A stretch of 64,000 nt of DNA from CAVRCA01 sp965218045. Lineage in GTDB: Bacteria; Pseudomonadota; Alphaproteobacteria; Acetobacterales; Acetobacteraceae. Of the stretch, positions 27,780-37,452 are shown piece by piece. The position numbers and the translations under genes were made by a program. A model generated the notes under the pieces. That model was not told the DNA's origin, did no database searches, and saw only the letters and a program-made list of their open reading frames with translations. The stretch's first letter is position 1, and each line of letters begins with the position of its first letter. The stretch spans positions 372,001 to 436,000 of the forward strand of contig CBDCJX010000009.1 in assembly GCA_965218045.1 (NCBI GenBank), in the 5' to 3' direction.

Positions 27780-28674
27780 CGCCGCGCAGGCAACCGGCCA
27801 AGCCGTCGCCGCGCCGGTGACGACCCGCCGCGACCGCCCGTCCGTCCTGCGTAAGCTCGTACGGATCCCGCGCGCCGCGTTCGGGCTCGCGGTCCTGGCC
27901 CTCGTGCTATTCTGCGCGGTGTTCGCGCACTGGATCGCTCCGCTCGATCCCGAGGATATGGACTTCGACAATCTGCTGAGCGGCGTGAGCGCGATCCATT
28001 TCGTCGGTTCCGATCAGCTCGGACGCGACACGCTTTCGCGGCTGATCTACGGCAGCCAGGTGGCCCTGATCGTAAGTGTGGGAGCGATCACGCTCGGTGT
28101 GATAGTCGGCGTGCCGCTCGGCCTGACATCGGTGTACTTTCGCGGCTGGGTCGATGACGTGCTGATGCGAATCACGGATGCCGTGGCCGTGTTCCCGAGC
28201 CTGCTCATCGCGGTCGCCCTGGCCGCGACGATGGGCGCTTCGTTGACCACCGTGATCCTGGCGATCGGCAGCGCCAACGTTCCCTGGATCGCGCGGATCG
28301 TGCGAAGTCAGGGCATGTCCGTCCGCGAACAGGACTACGTCGCCGCGGCGATCGCTGGCGGGATGGGACATGCTCGGGTCATTGTGAAGCATATCTTCCC
28401 GAACACGCTCGCCCCGGTAATCGTCCAGGCGACGCTCGGGATGGGCTACGCGGTCCTCGTGGAGGCGGCGCTCGGCTTCATCGGCGTCGGGGTCCAACCG
28501 CCCACGCCGACATGGGGCAACATGCTTCAGCAGGCGTTCCCGCTGTTACAGCAGCAGCCGTTGCTGTCGATCGCTCCCGGCCTGGCGATCTTCGTCCTCG
28601 TGCTTGCGTTCAATTTCGTAGGCGACTCCCTCCGCGACATTCTCGATCCGCGGCTCCGGGGAACATATCATTGA
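27772..28674 (+). CDS. ABC transporter permease, DppC type (module 2)
   Basis: 300 aa. HFVGSDQLGRDTLSRLIYGSQ and the EAA loop DYVAAAIAGGMGHARVIVKH define the DppC class. GTG 27772 overlaps the DppB-type gene by 8 bp. The gene that should follow in a standard order is an ATPase; instead a broken CoA-transferase follows. Confidence 0.92.
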   Translation: MSDAAQATGQAVAAPVTTRRDRPSVLRKLVRIPRAAFGLAVLALVLFCAVFAHWIAPLDPEDMDFDNLLSGVSAIHFVGSDQLGRDTLSRLIYGSQVALIVSVGAITLGVIVGVPLGLTSVYFRGWVDDVLMRITDAVAVFPSLLIAVALAATMGASLTTVILAIGSANVPWIARIVRSQGMSVREQDYVAAAIAGGMGHARVIVKHIFPNTLAPVIVQATLGMGYAVLVEAALGFIGVGVQPPTPTWGNMLQQAFPLLQQQPLLSIAPGLAIFVLVLAFNFVGDSLRDILDPRLRGTYH

Positions 28675-28683
28675 AGGGTTACG

Positions 28684-29520
28684 ATGCACGCAGCTAGCCG
28701 ACGGCCCTTGGCGGGCATCAACGTCGTCGAGATCTCCGGAGGAACAGCCGCGGCGTATTGCGGTCGACTGCTGGTCGATGCCGGCGCGTCAGTCAGCGTG
28801 CTGGCGGCCACGGACGGCAGCAGCCAGACGGGCGCCCGCGCCGACACGTCGACCGAACGCCTCTATGCGGCCTATGTCATGGCCGGCAAGACGCGGTTGG
28901 AACCCGAGTTTGTCCGCAAGCTCCCCGCATCTGTCGCGAAGCCGATATCGTGATCGTCGGTGAGGACGCGACAGCGGATTCCGGCAGCGCGCTGCCGCGC
29001 ATCGCGACGGTCGAACAGACATGGTTCGGAACTGACGGCCCGTACAGCGGCTGGAAGGCAAGCGATCTGATCGTGCAGGCACTGACCGGCATGCCGCATC
29101 TCGCAGGCTCGGTCGAGGGTCCACCGATCCATGCGGGCGACAGGCAATCGTCGTTGATCGGCGGTGTGACAGCCTATATCGCGGCTGTTGCGGGCATCGT
29201 CGCGAAGCCGCGTCAAACGCCGCAGCGTTTCGCGGTGGGCATCCTCGAAGCAAACCTCGTCATCAGCGAGATGGATATCCACTTCTTCGAACGCGACGGA
29301 GTTCCGCGCAAACGCCACGGCGTCAATCTCGCCACCGACAATGGCCCATCTTGCGTATGGCGATCCGGTCGGAGAGTTGTTCGGGTGCGCCGCGGTTCTG
29401 ACGGCGCTTGCTCACAAGGCGCGGTCCGGGCAGGAACAGTTCGTCAATCCTAGCATGGTCGAAGCGATGCTTCAGTTCACGACGCCGGCGCTTCGAGGCC
29501 AAGTCCTTGAGAAGCAGGAC
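28684..29520 (+). pseudogene. Broken double-domain CaiB/BaiF CoA-transferase
   Basis: The first frame (from ATG 28684) matches the start of the intact 766-aa protein (GINVVEISGGTAAAYCGRLL), then stops at 28953. Similarity continues in the next frame from about 28940 (ADIVIVGEDAT, then WFGTDGPYSGWKASD) up to RKRHGVN near 29320. It then jumps, again in another frame, to PTMAHLAYGDPV near 29340. In the intact gene the matching points are residues ~215 and ~521, so roughly 305 codons are gone. At least one frameshift and one internal deletion make it non-functional. The remaining Asp motif YGDPV shows it once was a catalytic homologue. Confidence 0.85.
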
Positions 29521-29581
29521 GACAAAGATCGAGCCTTCGCGTTGACGGACGCGCGAGCGTCGGAAGAACAGAGGAAACGAT

Positions 29582-31153
29582 ATGCGCCAGTTCAGAGCCT
29601 TGAGATTTGCCCTGGTGGGGCTGCCCGTTGTTCTCTGCCTGCTCCTGTGCCCGCCCACTGCGAGCGCACAAGATAAGCCGCAATACGGGGGGCATCTTCG
29701 GGTCGGCTTCACGCTCGAACCGACGTCGCTCGACCCGATAGCCGGACGCTCCGGTGGCGATGCCTATTACTGGCGACAGATGTTTGACGAGTTGGTCAAT
29801 GCGGATCAAGCCGGAAACCCCGATCCGTCCACCTCGCTGGCGACGTCGTGGGAGATTGCCGAGTCGCCTCCCGCGATCACCTTTACTCTGCGGCAGAACG
29901 TAAAATTCTGCGACGGCACGCCCTTCAATGCGGAGGCGGTGAAGAAGAACATCGACCGGGTTCTCGACCCGGCAAACAAGGCCACGCCACGAACCGGCTT
30001 CTTGGCGATCAAGTCGGTCGACGTCGTCGATGATCAAAAGGTCAGGTTCAATTTGACCGGACCGTGGGCCGCCGGTCTCGGCCTACTCGCCGACCGTGGC
30101 GGCACCATGAGCTCACCGACTGCCGTCGCCAAATTCATGCAGGATTACGGCTGGAACCCGTGCGGAACCGGACCCTTCAAGCTCAAGGAAGTCGTGACCG
30201 GCAGCTTTGTCAGGCTTGTCAGGAACGAGAACTATTGGGGCAAGGACAAGAACGGCAACAAGCTCCCGTATCTCGACGAGATCACCATCAAGGTCATCAA
30301 GGATGAGACGGTGCTCGCCTCCGCTCTCCGAGCAGGCGAGATCGACATCGCGTATCTGCCATATCGTTACGTCACTGACTTTTCTGCCGATTCGAACTTC
30401 CAGATCGAGAAGATGGAGGGCGGGAGCGTCGCTTCGCTGCTGGTGTTCAATCCCGATGTGCCGCCGATGGACAACATCAATCTTCGCCGCGCCGTCGTGC
30501 AAGCGGTCAATCCGGCCGACATCAACAAGGCCGCCTATTTCGGTAAGGGCATTGTCGCCGATTCCGGCTTGTGGCCGGTGAACACGTGGGTTCACGAACC
30601 GAGCAAGGATCGGCTCGGCTACAGCGTCAAGGGCGCGAAGGAGGCGCTCGCCGCCGGCGGCAAGCCGAATGGATTCCCGTTGGACATCGTCACCTGGAAT
30701 CTGCCCTCGCATCAGCAAGCGGCCGAGATCGTGCGCGCCCAACTCGGCCGGGTTGGCATCAAGGCGAATATCGAGGTGCTGACCGTCGGCCCCGCGACCG
30801 AGAAATTCTTCGCCGCCAAGGCGAGCCCCGTGTTCCTGACTTCCTGGAGCCGCTACCCCGAGCCCGACGTGATCGCGTCGCTGGATTACAAGAGCGGCGG
30901 CTACTACAACCCGAGCAAGCACGTCGACAAGGACGTCGACGATATGATTGCCGAAGGCGCCGCGACCTACGACCAGGCAAAGCGCAAGGAAATCTACAAC
31001 AAGGTGAACGATATCATGCTGGGCCGAGTCCTGTGGGATCCGATGGTCTATGGCGTCACCTACGCGGCGGCCCCCAAGAAGATCCAGAACATGAGCACGC
31101 TTCTTGCCGCCGACGGCAAGATGATCCTCAAGTATATCTGGATCGAGCGGTGA
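29582..31153 (+). CDS. ABC transporter substrate-binding protein, peptide/solute type (module 2)
   Basis: 523 aa. A Sec signal peptide (FALVGLPVVLCLLL, cleavage near ASAQ) is followed by GGHLRVGFTLEPTSLDP, NPCGTGPFKL and NINLRRAVVQAVNPADI of family 5 binding proteins. AGAGGAAACGAT precedes ATG 29582. Unlike the module 1 protein it has no twin arginine, so the two binding proteins may use different export routes. It is separated from its permeases by the CoA-transferase pseudogene. Confidence 0.92.
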   Translation: MRQFRALRFALVGLPVVLCLLLCPPTASAQDKPQYGGHLRVGFTLEPTSLDPIAGRSGGDAYYWRQMFDELVNADQAGNPDPSTSLATSWEIAESPPAITFTLRQNVKFCDGTPFNAEAVKKNIDRVLDPANKATPRTGFLAIKSVDVVDDQKVRFNLTGPWAAGLGLLADRGGTMSSPTAVAKFMQDYGWNPCGTGPFKLKEVVTGSFVRLVRNENYWGKDKNGNKLPYLDEITIKVIKDETVLASALRAGEIDIAYLPYRYVTDFSADSNFQIEKMEGGSVASLLVFNPDVPPMDNINLRRAVVQAVNPADINKAAYFGKGIVADSGLWPVNTWVHEPSKDRLGYSVKGAKEALAAGGKPNGFPLDIVTWNLPSHQQAAEIVRAQLGRVGIKANIEVLTVGPATEKFFAAKASPVFLTSWSRYPEPDVIASLDYKSGGYYNPSKHVDKDVDDMIAEGAATYDQAKRKEIYNKVNDIMLGRVLWDPMVYGVTYAAAPKKIQNMSTLLAADGKMILKYIWIER

Positions 31154-32214
31154 CCAACGCAGCGGTGCAGGAGTTTGTCGCCTCGGTTCCGCTCGCGGCG
31201 GCTGCTGCGGACGACCGACCCGACCAGCTCGCACTCGACGTCCGTGATCTCACAACCGAGATCGTTCTCCCCCAAGGCATTTCGAGGGCCGTCAATGGCG
31301 TCTCGCTGAAGGTCAACGCCGGCGAGACTCTTGGCATCGTGGGGGAGAGCGGCTCCGGCAAGAGCGTCACTGCGCTTTCGATCATGCAACTGATCAGCTC
31401 TCCGCCGATGCGCAAAGCCGGGGGAGAGGTCCTGTTGCAAGGCCGGGACCTGCTGAAGATGACCCAGAAGGAGATGAACGGCGTCCGAGGCAACGAGATC
31501 TCGATGATCTTCCAGGAGCCGATGACCTCGCTCAATCCCGTGCTCACTATCGGCTATCAGATCGCGGAAGTCATCTGGAGGCACCAGGGATTGAGCAAGA
31601 CAGATGCCAAGATCAGGGCGATCGAGATGCTCTCGCTGGTCCGGATCCCCGAGCCGGCGCGGCGCTCCAGGGAGTATCCGCACCAATTGTCCGGCGGCAT
31701 GCGCCAACGCGCGATGATCGCCATGGCGTTGGCCTGCCATCCTAAGTTGCTCATAGCCGACGAACCAACGACCGCCCTGGACGTCACAATTCAGGCGCAG
31801 GTGCTCGAACTGATCAGCGAACTCCGACGCCGGCTGGGCACGGCGGTGATCCTCATCACACATGATCTCGGCGTCGTCGCCGAAACCGCGGACCACGTCA
31901 TCGTCATGTACGCAGGCGGTAAGGTCGAGGAGGCGCCGGTCGAGGAGTTGTTCGCCCATCCACGCCATCCCTACACGCTCGGATTGCTGCGCTCGATGCC
32001 GAGACTTGGCGCGAGCGCTCGGGGTGACGACCTCTCCAACGCCCGTCTGACGGAGATACCAGGGATGGTTCCGCTGCTGTCGGAACTGCCGCGCGGGTGC
32101 GCCTACGCGCCGCGCTGCCCGCTCGCCGAAGAGATCTGTAGACGGGAAAGCCCGGCGTTACGCCCCGTCGCCAAGGAGCATTGGTCGGCCTGCTGGAACG
32201 CCGAGAAGCTATGA
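31150..32214 (+). CDS. ABC transporter ATP-binding protein, DppD type (module 2)
   Basis: 354 aa. Walker A GESGSGKS, Q-loop MIFQEPMTSLNPVL, signature LSGGMRQR, Walker B LLIADEPTTALD, C-terminal CAYAPRCPLAEEIC. GTG 31150 overlaps the SBP stop (GTGA). The ~20-residue N-terminal extension before the first strand is longer than in the module 1 protein. Confidence 0.92.
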   Translation: MTNAAVQEFVASVPLAAAAADDRPDQLALDVRDLTTEIVLPQGISRAVNGVSLKVNAGETLGIVGESGSGKSVTALSIMQLISSPPMRKAGGEVLLQGRDLLKMTQKEMNGVRGNEISMIFQEPMTSLNPVLTIGYQIAEVIWRHQGLSKTDAKIRAIEMLSLVRIPEPARRSREYPHQLSGGMRQRAMIAMALACHPKLLIADEPTTALDVTIQAQVLELISELRRRLGTAVILITHDLGVVAETADHVIVMYAGGKVEEAPVEELFAHPRHPYTLGLLRSMPRLGASARGDDLSNARLTEIPGMVPLLSELPRGCAYAPRCPLAEEICRRESPALRPVAKEHWSACWNAEKL

Positions 32215-33236
32215 TCGACCGGGAATTGACGGCTTCGACCGCGCGGGCTTCGCCGCCCCCGGTCCTCAAGGTGACAGACCTGGAGAAGCGCTTCCCCATC
32301 CGCAAGGGCATCTTCGGAACAGTCGCCGCGCATGTCCATGCGGTGGACGGAGTGTCCTTTGAGATCGAGGGTAGAGAAACACTCGGACTGGTCGGCGAGA
32401 GCGGCTGCGGGAAATCGACGGTCGGCCGGACCATCCTTCGCCTGATCGACCCCAGCGGTGGTCGCATCGAACTAAACGGCACCGACATCACGACTCTTGG
32501 ACACAGGGCGCTCCGCCAGCATCGACGGGAGATGCAAATCGTCTTTCAGGATCCCGCGTCTTCCTTGGATCCGCGTCAGAAAGCGGGCGACATCGTCGGC
32601 GAACTTCTTAAGATACACATGGTTCTTCCAAAGTCGAAGCTGCGCGAGCGTGTCGCTGAGCTGTTCGAAAAAGTTGGCCTTCGCCCCGCTCAGATGGAGA
32701 ACTATCCGCATGAGTTCTCGGGCGGTCAAAGACAACGCCTCGGCATCGCGCGCGCGCTATCGCTCAATCCGAAGGTCATCATTTGCGACGAGGCCGTATC
32801 CGCGCTCGACGTATCCATCCAGGCCCAGATCATCAACCTGCTGCGCAACCTGCAAGACGAATTCCATCTGTCGTATTTGTTCATCGCTCACGATCTGGCA
32901 ATCGTGGAATACATCAGTCACCGCGTCGCGGTGATGTATCTGGGTCGGATCGTCGAGCTCGCCGACAGGCGCGAACTCTTCACCAATCCGCTGCACCCCT
33001 ACACTGAAAGCCTGCTGGCGGCAGTGCCCATACCCGATCCTACGATCAAGCGCCAAAAGAACCTCGCTCACGGTGACGTGGCAAGCCCGATCCACCGGCC
33101 GACCGGCTGTCATTTTCACACGCGCTGTCGGTTCGCGTTCGACCGATGCCTGATCGAAAGTCCGCCGCTGAAGGAGGTTGTCGTCGGTCATCTCGTCTCG
33201 TGTCACCTGCGTCAACCGGAGATGCAAGGGTCTTGA
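32211..33236 (+). CDS. ABC transporter ATP-binding protein, DppF type (module 2)
   Basis: 341 aa. Walker A GESGCGKST, VFQDPASSLDPRQ, signature FSGGQRQR, Walker B VIICDEAVSALDVS (Ala replaces the more usual Pro after DE), C-terminal CHFHTRCRFAFDRC. ATG 32211 overlaps the stop of the DppD gene (ATGA). Confidence 0.92.
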   Translation: MIDRELTASTARASPPPVLKVTDLEKRFPIRKGIFGTVAAHVHAVDGVSFEIEGRETLGLVGESGCGKSTVGRTILRLIDPSGGRIELNGTDITTLGHRALRQHRREMQIVFQDPASSLDPRQKAGDIVGELLKIHMVLPKSKLRERVAELFEKVGLRPAQMENYPHEFSGGQRQRLGIARALSLNPKVIICDEAVSALDVSIQAQIINLLRNLQDEFHLSYLFIAHDLAIVEYISHRVAVMYLGRIVELADRRELFTNPLHPYTESLLAAVPIPDPTIKRQKNLAHGDVASPIHRPTGCHFHTRCRFAFDRCLIESPPLKEVVVGHLVSCHLRQPEMQGS

Positions 33237-33259
33237 AACCGAAGATTTCGGAGGACGGC

Positions 33260-34816
33260 ATGTCGTGGGAGCAGGAGGTCGCCAAAATCGACCGGCGCAG
33301 GAACTTCGCTCAGCAGATGGGCGGCCCCGAAGGCGTGGCCCGGCAGAAGAGCCGTGGCAAGCTCACCGTTCGGGAGCGCATTGATGCATTGGCCGACACC
33401 GGAAGCTTTCGTGAGTTCATGGCACTGACCGGTAGCGCGACGTACCAAGGCGACAAATTGGTCGGGTTCGTACCGAAGGCGCAAGTCGAGGGGACCATGA
33501 CTCTCGCTGGACGCAAGATTGTCGTCAAAGGAAGCGACTTCACGGTTCGCGGGGGAGCCGGGGGATCGGCTTCGGGTCAGCTCGGACAGGAGCTTTCCTC
33601 CAGCGCGCGTGCTTTGGAGTGGCGATTGCCGCTCGTCCGGCTGCTGGATGCTGCCGGCGGAAGCGTGAGAGGCTTCGAGGAGCTCGGTCGAACGTACCTT
33701 CCCGACGGCAACGTGTACGCGGCACCGGAGGTACAACTGCTCTCCCTCGTGCCGGTCGTGTCCGCGGTGTTGGGTTCCGTCGCCGGCCTACCTGCGATAT
33801 TCGCGCCTTTGTCGCACTTCAGCGTCATGGTGAAGGGGATCAGCCATCTGTTCCCCGGCGGGCCGCCTGTCGTCAAAGCGGCGCTAGGCTACGAGATCAC
33901 GAAGGAGGAACTCGGCGGCGACCAGATACACGTGGGCACGAGCGGCTGCATCGACAATCTCGCCGAAACCGAAGCGGACGCCTTTCGCCAGGTCCGCAGA
34001 TTTTTGAGTTTTCTGCCCTCCAGTGTCGACGAGATGCCGCCGCGCATCGAGACCCACGACCTCCCCGGAAGGGCCGATGACGAGCTGCTCTCGATTGTGC
34101 CGAAAAACCGCCGCCGGCCGTTCCACGCCCGCAAGCTCGTCGCCCATATCGTCGACCGGGATTCGTTGTTTGAAATAGCGCCTCGTTACGGACGTTCGAG
34201 GATTACGGGCCTGGCGCGCTTAAACGGCTACCCTGTCGGCATCATGGCGAACAATCCGACGTTCAACGGCGGTGCGACGGACGTCGCGGCCGGCAGCAAG
34301 GCGATGCGCCTCATTCAGCTCTGCAACACGTTCCATCTGCCTCTGATTTCGCTGGCGGACGAACCGGGTTTCCAAGTCGGTCTCGACGCCGAGAGGCAGG
34401 GTATCGAGCGGGCGGGCGCGCGGCTGGTTTCCACGGTGTGCCTGAGCGAGATGCCTTGGTGCACGGTCGTGATCGGCCGGCTCTACGGGGTCGCAGGCCA
34501 GTGCCATCACCGGCCGTCCGGCATGTTTCGCCGGTTCTGCTGGCCGTCCGCCACGTGGGGCTCGATGCATATCGCGGGCGGCGCCTCCGCGGCCTATCGG
34601 CGGGAGATCGAGAGCGCCCCGGACCCGGACGCCAAACGTCGGGAGATCGAGGCGCGACTGAACGCGATCGCCTCACCGTTCCGAACCGCGGAGGCAACGG
34701 GTCAGGATATCATCGACCCGCGCGAGACGCGCGGCTTGCTGTGCGAGTTTGTCGAGGATGCCCAGCGCGTGGTGGCACGCCAACTCGGCCGACCGTCGAT
34801 GCCGTACCTTCCCTGA
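33260..34816 (+). CDS. Acyl-CoA carboxylase, carboxyltransferase (beta) subunit
   Basis: 518 aa, PccB/MccB-type carboxyltransferase without biotin carboxylase or biotinyl domains. N-lobe: KLTVRERIDALADTGSF, the oxyanion glycine region GGAGGSASGQ, and FPGGPPVVKAALGYEITKEELGG; C-lobe: NNPTFNGGATDVAAGSKAMRLIQLC and DEPGFQVGLDAE. GGAGGACGG precedes ATG 33260. With no separate alpha subunit in the region it would need biotin-CO2 from another chain, perhaps the single-chain carboxylase of module 1 or an alpha subunit elsewhere. Confidence 0.9.
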   Translation: MSWEQEVAKIDRRRNFAQQMGGPEGVARQKSRGKLTVRERIDALADTGSFREFMALTGSATYQGDKLVGFVPKAQVEGTMTLAGRKIVVKGSDFTVRGGAGGSASGQLGQELSSSARALEWRLPLVRLLDAAGGSVRGFEELGRTYLPDGNVYAAPEVQLLSLVPVVSAVLGSVAGLPAIFAPLSHFSVMVKGISHLFPGGPPVVKAALGYEITKEELGGDQIHVGTSGCIDNLAETEADAFRQVRRFLSFLPSSVDEMPPRIETHDLPGRADDELLSIVPKNRRRPFHARKLVAHIVDRDSLFEIAPRYGRSRITGLARLNGYPVGIMANNPTFNGGATDVAAGSKAMRLIQLCNTFHLPLISLADEPGFQVGLDAERQGIERAGARLVSTVCLSEMPWCTVVIGRLYGVAGQCHHRPSGMFRRFCWPSATWGSMHIAGGASAAYRREIESAPDPDAKRREIEARLNAIASPFRTAEATGQDIIDPRETRGLLCEFVEDAQRVVARQLGRPSMPYLP

Positions 34817-34848
34817 CGCGCCATTCCAGACTGCTTCGTCACCTGCCG

Positions 34849-35668
34849 CTATGTTTGGGTGTCGAGCTCGAAGTTGGTCCGACCGCCGGCGGTCATGCCG
34901 GCGTCGACCACCAGGTCATGGCAGTTGACAAAGTGGCCCTCATCGCTGGCCAGATATAACGCGGCGGCGGCGATGTCTCTCGGGAGCCCCGACCGCTGGA
35001 GCGGCGTCGCCTTAGCGAGGTTTTCGGTCAATTTGGCCATGGTCGCGTCGCGCTTAGATGGGTCCATCTGGGCAGCGCGTTCGGATCCGCCGAAGAAGAT
35101 CGGCGTGGCAATGCCTCCGGGGGATATGCAGTTCACCGAGATCCCGAACCGCCCCAACTCCATCCCAGCCAGCTTGGTCGCCTGGGTCACGCCGGCCTTG
35201 GCGATCGAATACAGGTAGCCGCCCATGTGGGTGCGCAACGCGGCCACTGAGGAGTTATTGATGATCGCGCCCCAGCCCTGAGCCTTCATGATCGGCGCGG
35301 CATATTTGATGCCGAAGAGAACGCTTCCCAAGAGAAGCTTGAGTGCGTGGTCGAGGTCATCGGCCGTGAAGGTGTCCGGCCCTCCTTTCGTCCCGCCGCC
35401 GGCGTTGTTGAACAACACGTCCACGCGGCCGAACGCATCGTGCGCATCACGTATCGCGGCAGCAATTTCGATCCTCGCGCGTGACGTCCGCGCGGAAGAA
35501 CCGCGCCGCGTTTCCCGCGGTCGAAGCGAGCGCGTTGCCCTTGGCCTCGTTGCGCCCGACGATCAGGACCTTGGCGCCTTCAGCGACGAAACGATCGACG
35601 GTCGCTTCGCCTATTCCACTGGTTCCGCCCGTGATGACGGCGACTTTTCCCGCTAGCTGGCCGCTCAA
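34849..35668 (-). pseudogene. Short-chain dehydrogenase/reductase with a frameshift
   Basis: The first part (TTG 35668) has the Rossmann start VAVITGGTSGIGEATVDRF and reads FFRADVTRE before hitting a stop. The rest continues in another frame as IEIAAAIRDAHDAFGRVDVLFNNAGGG, NSSVAALRTHMGGYLYSIAK with the catalytic Ser and YxxxK, and ends ELDTQT. One extra base near 35475-35485 (GAGG before ATCGAA) explains the break; removing it gives a normal ~272-aa SDR. It is either a young pseudogene or a sequence error. It lies downstream of the thiolase on the same strand, so it likely served as a hydroxyacyl-CoA dehydrogenase-like step. Confidence 0.8.
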
Positions 35669-35815
35669 CTCGCGTTCCCTTTCCCGTGATGAAACCGGCG
35701 CTTCGATCGAGGCACCCCAGAGACCCCGCGTCTCCGCGAACACCATCCCGCCGCCAGGATCACCGATCCAACCTTCGCCGCGCGTTTGTCCTGCGCCCGG
35801 AACCGACTGCTCCGT

Positions 35816-37024
35816 CTAGGTCGAGAAGATCTCGAAGAGGCCGGCTCCGCCCATACCGCCGCCGATGCACATCGTGACGACGCCCCATTTCGCCCCGCGA
35901 CGCCGACCTTCGTGCATCAGGTGGCCGACCATGCGCGCGCCAGACATGCCGTAGGGGTGGCCTATGGAGATCGCACCCCCCGAGACGTTCAATCGATCAT
36001 TGGGTATCCCAAGCTTGTCGCGGCAGTAGACGACTTGCGAGGCGAACGCCTCGTTCAGCTCCCACAAGTCTATGTCGTCAACCTCGACGCCATGTTGCTT
36101 GAGGAGCTTGGGTACCGCGAACACCGGGCCGATCCCCATCTCGTCGGCCGCGCAGCCGGCGACTGCCATCCCGCGATAGGCTCCAAGTGGCTTCAGACCG
36201 CGCCGTTCGGCCTCCTTGGCCTCCATCAGCACGGCCCCGGCTGCCCCGTCTGAGAGCTGGGACGCGTTGCCCGCCGTGATGTAGCGGCCCTCCTTGACCT
36301 GCTGTCCGCCCTTGAACACAGGCTGTAGCTTCTTGAGGTCGTCCAACGTCGTCTGCGGCCGATTGCCTTCGTCGCTGGTCAAGGTGACCTTGCGGCGCGA
36401 CACTTCGCCCGTCGCCTTGTCCGTAATGGTCATCGTCGTTGTGATCGGCACGATTTCCGGTGCAAATCGTCCCTCGGCCTGAGCTTCGGCTGTGCGTTGC
36501 TGACTTTGCAACGCGTACTCGTCCTGCACTTCACGACTGACCTTGTAGCGCTCGGCGACCAGTTCCGCGGTCTCGATCATGGCCATGTAGAGCGATGGCG
36601 TCTGGCCAATGATCTTGGGGTCGCCGGCACGAAAGTTGTTCATGTGGGAGTTCTGGACCAGCGAGATCGATTCAACGCCGCCGGCGACCACGACGGACAT
36701 GCCGTCCACCATGATCTGCTTGGCCGCCGTCGCGATCGCCATGAGACCGGAGCCGCATTGGCGGTCAATGGTCATCCCGGCCACCGATTCCGGCAGCCCG
36801 GCCCATAGGGCGGCCTGCCGAGCGGTGTTGAAGCCCGTCGAACCCTGCTGGAGGGCACATCCCATGATCACGTCGTCAACCACCGCAGGCTCTATGCCGG
36901 CGAGGCGCACGGCCTCGGCGATCGCATGACCGCCCAGCGCTTGGCCCTGCGTGTCATTGAAGGCACCCCTATACGCCTTGCCGATGGGCGTCCGCGCCGT
37001 TGCGACAATAACCGCTTCCCTCAT
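35816..37024 (-). CDS. Thiolase family acetyl-CoA acetyltransferase
   Basis: 402 aa. The nucleophile is Cys90 in IDRQCGSG; the other active-site blocks are WELNEAFA, GGAISIGHPYG and CIGGGMGGAGLFE, all complete. It cleaves 3-oxoacyl-CoA or joins two acyl-CoA units. It is divergent from the tandem TetR regulator across about 430 bp and precedes the broken SDR, so a short beta-oxidation-like operon is likely. Confidence 0.95.
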   Translation of the reverse strand: MREAVIVATARTPIGKAYRGAFNDTQGQALGGHAIAEAVRLAGIEPAVVDDVIMGCALQQGSTGFNTARQAALWAGLPESVAGMTIDRQCGSGLMAIATAAKQIMVDGMSVVVAGGVESISLVQNSHMNNFRAGDPKIIGQTPSLYMAMIETAELVAERYKVSREVQDEYALQSQQRTAEAQAEGRFAPEIVPITTTMTITDKATGEVSRRKVTLTSDEGNRPQTTLDDLKKLQPVFKGGQQVKEGRYITAGNASQLSDGAAGAVLMEAKEAERRGLKPLGAYRGMAVAGCAADEMGIGPVFAVPKLLKQHGVEVDDIDLWELNEAFASQVVYCRDKLGIPNDRLNVSGGAISIGHPYGMSGARMVGHLMHEGRRRGAKWGVVTMCIGGGMGGAGLFEIFST

Positions 37025-37254
37025 TGCCGTACCCTTCCTTCCGTCCGTGTGGTCCCTGGGTGACCGGTGCAGCTAACCGAGCCAGGCCGTCGCGAGAGCA
37101 TGATCCACCTGTCGCGCTCAGACGGGCTTGACGACTGCAATATCCAGGGGTCTTGGAAAACAAACGCGACGCACTCCGGCCGCAGTACGCGAAGGCCGAT
37201 CATTCGACGCAGCAAAATACGCGTCTCGGCCGAGAGCATCGACGCCAGCGGATG

Positions 37255-37323
37255 GAGTGTCAAGGCGGACATACCGCTCCCTCAGAAACGGATCCCGCCG
37301 CCAGGGACCCTTACTTGACACTC
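37255..37323. promoter_or_regulatory. Inverted repeat in the thiolase-regulator gap
   Basis: GAGTGTCAAG (37255-37264) and its exact reverse complement CTTGACACTC (37314-37323) lie 49 bp apart between the thiolase and the divergent TetR-type gene. The right arm contains a perfect TTGACA. Two half-sites in opposite orientation could bind a regulator with two DNA-binding domains. No good -10 follows, so this is a suggestion only. The rest of the gap 37025-37452 shows nothing clear. Confidence 0.35.
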
Positions 37324-37452
37324 GATGGCTCGCCTTGAGACTCAACCGGCGTTACGCTGGTGCCCGCGCTAGCCTAGCCTGGCCGATCCCGGCTCCGCAT
37401 TGGCTTGTCACTCAGACCGGAACGAACGACCAGAGCCTGGATGCGATCGAGA

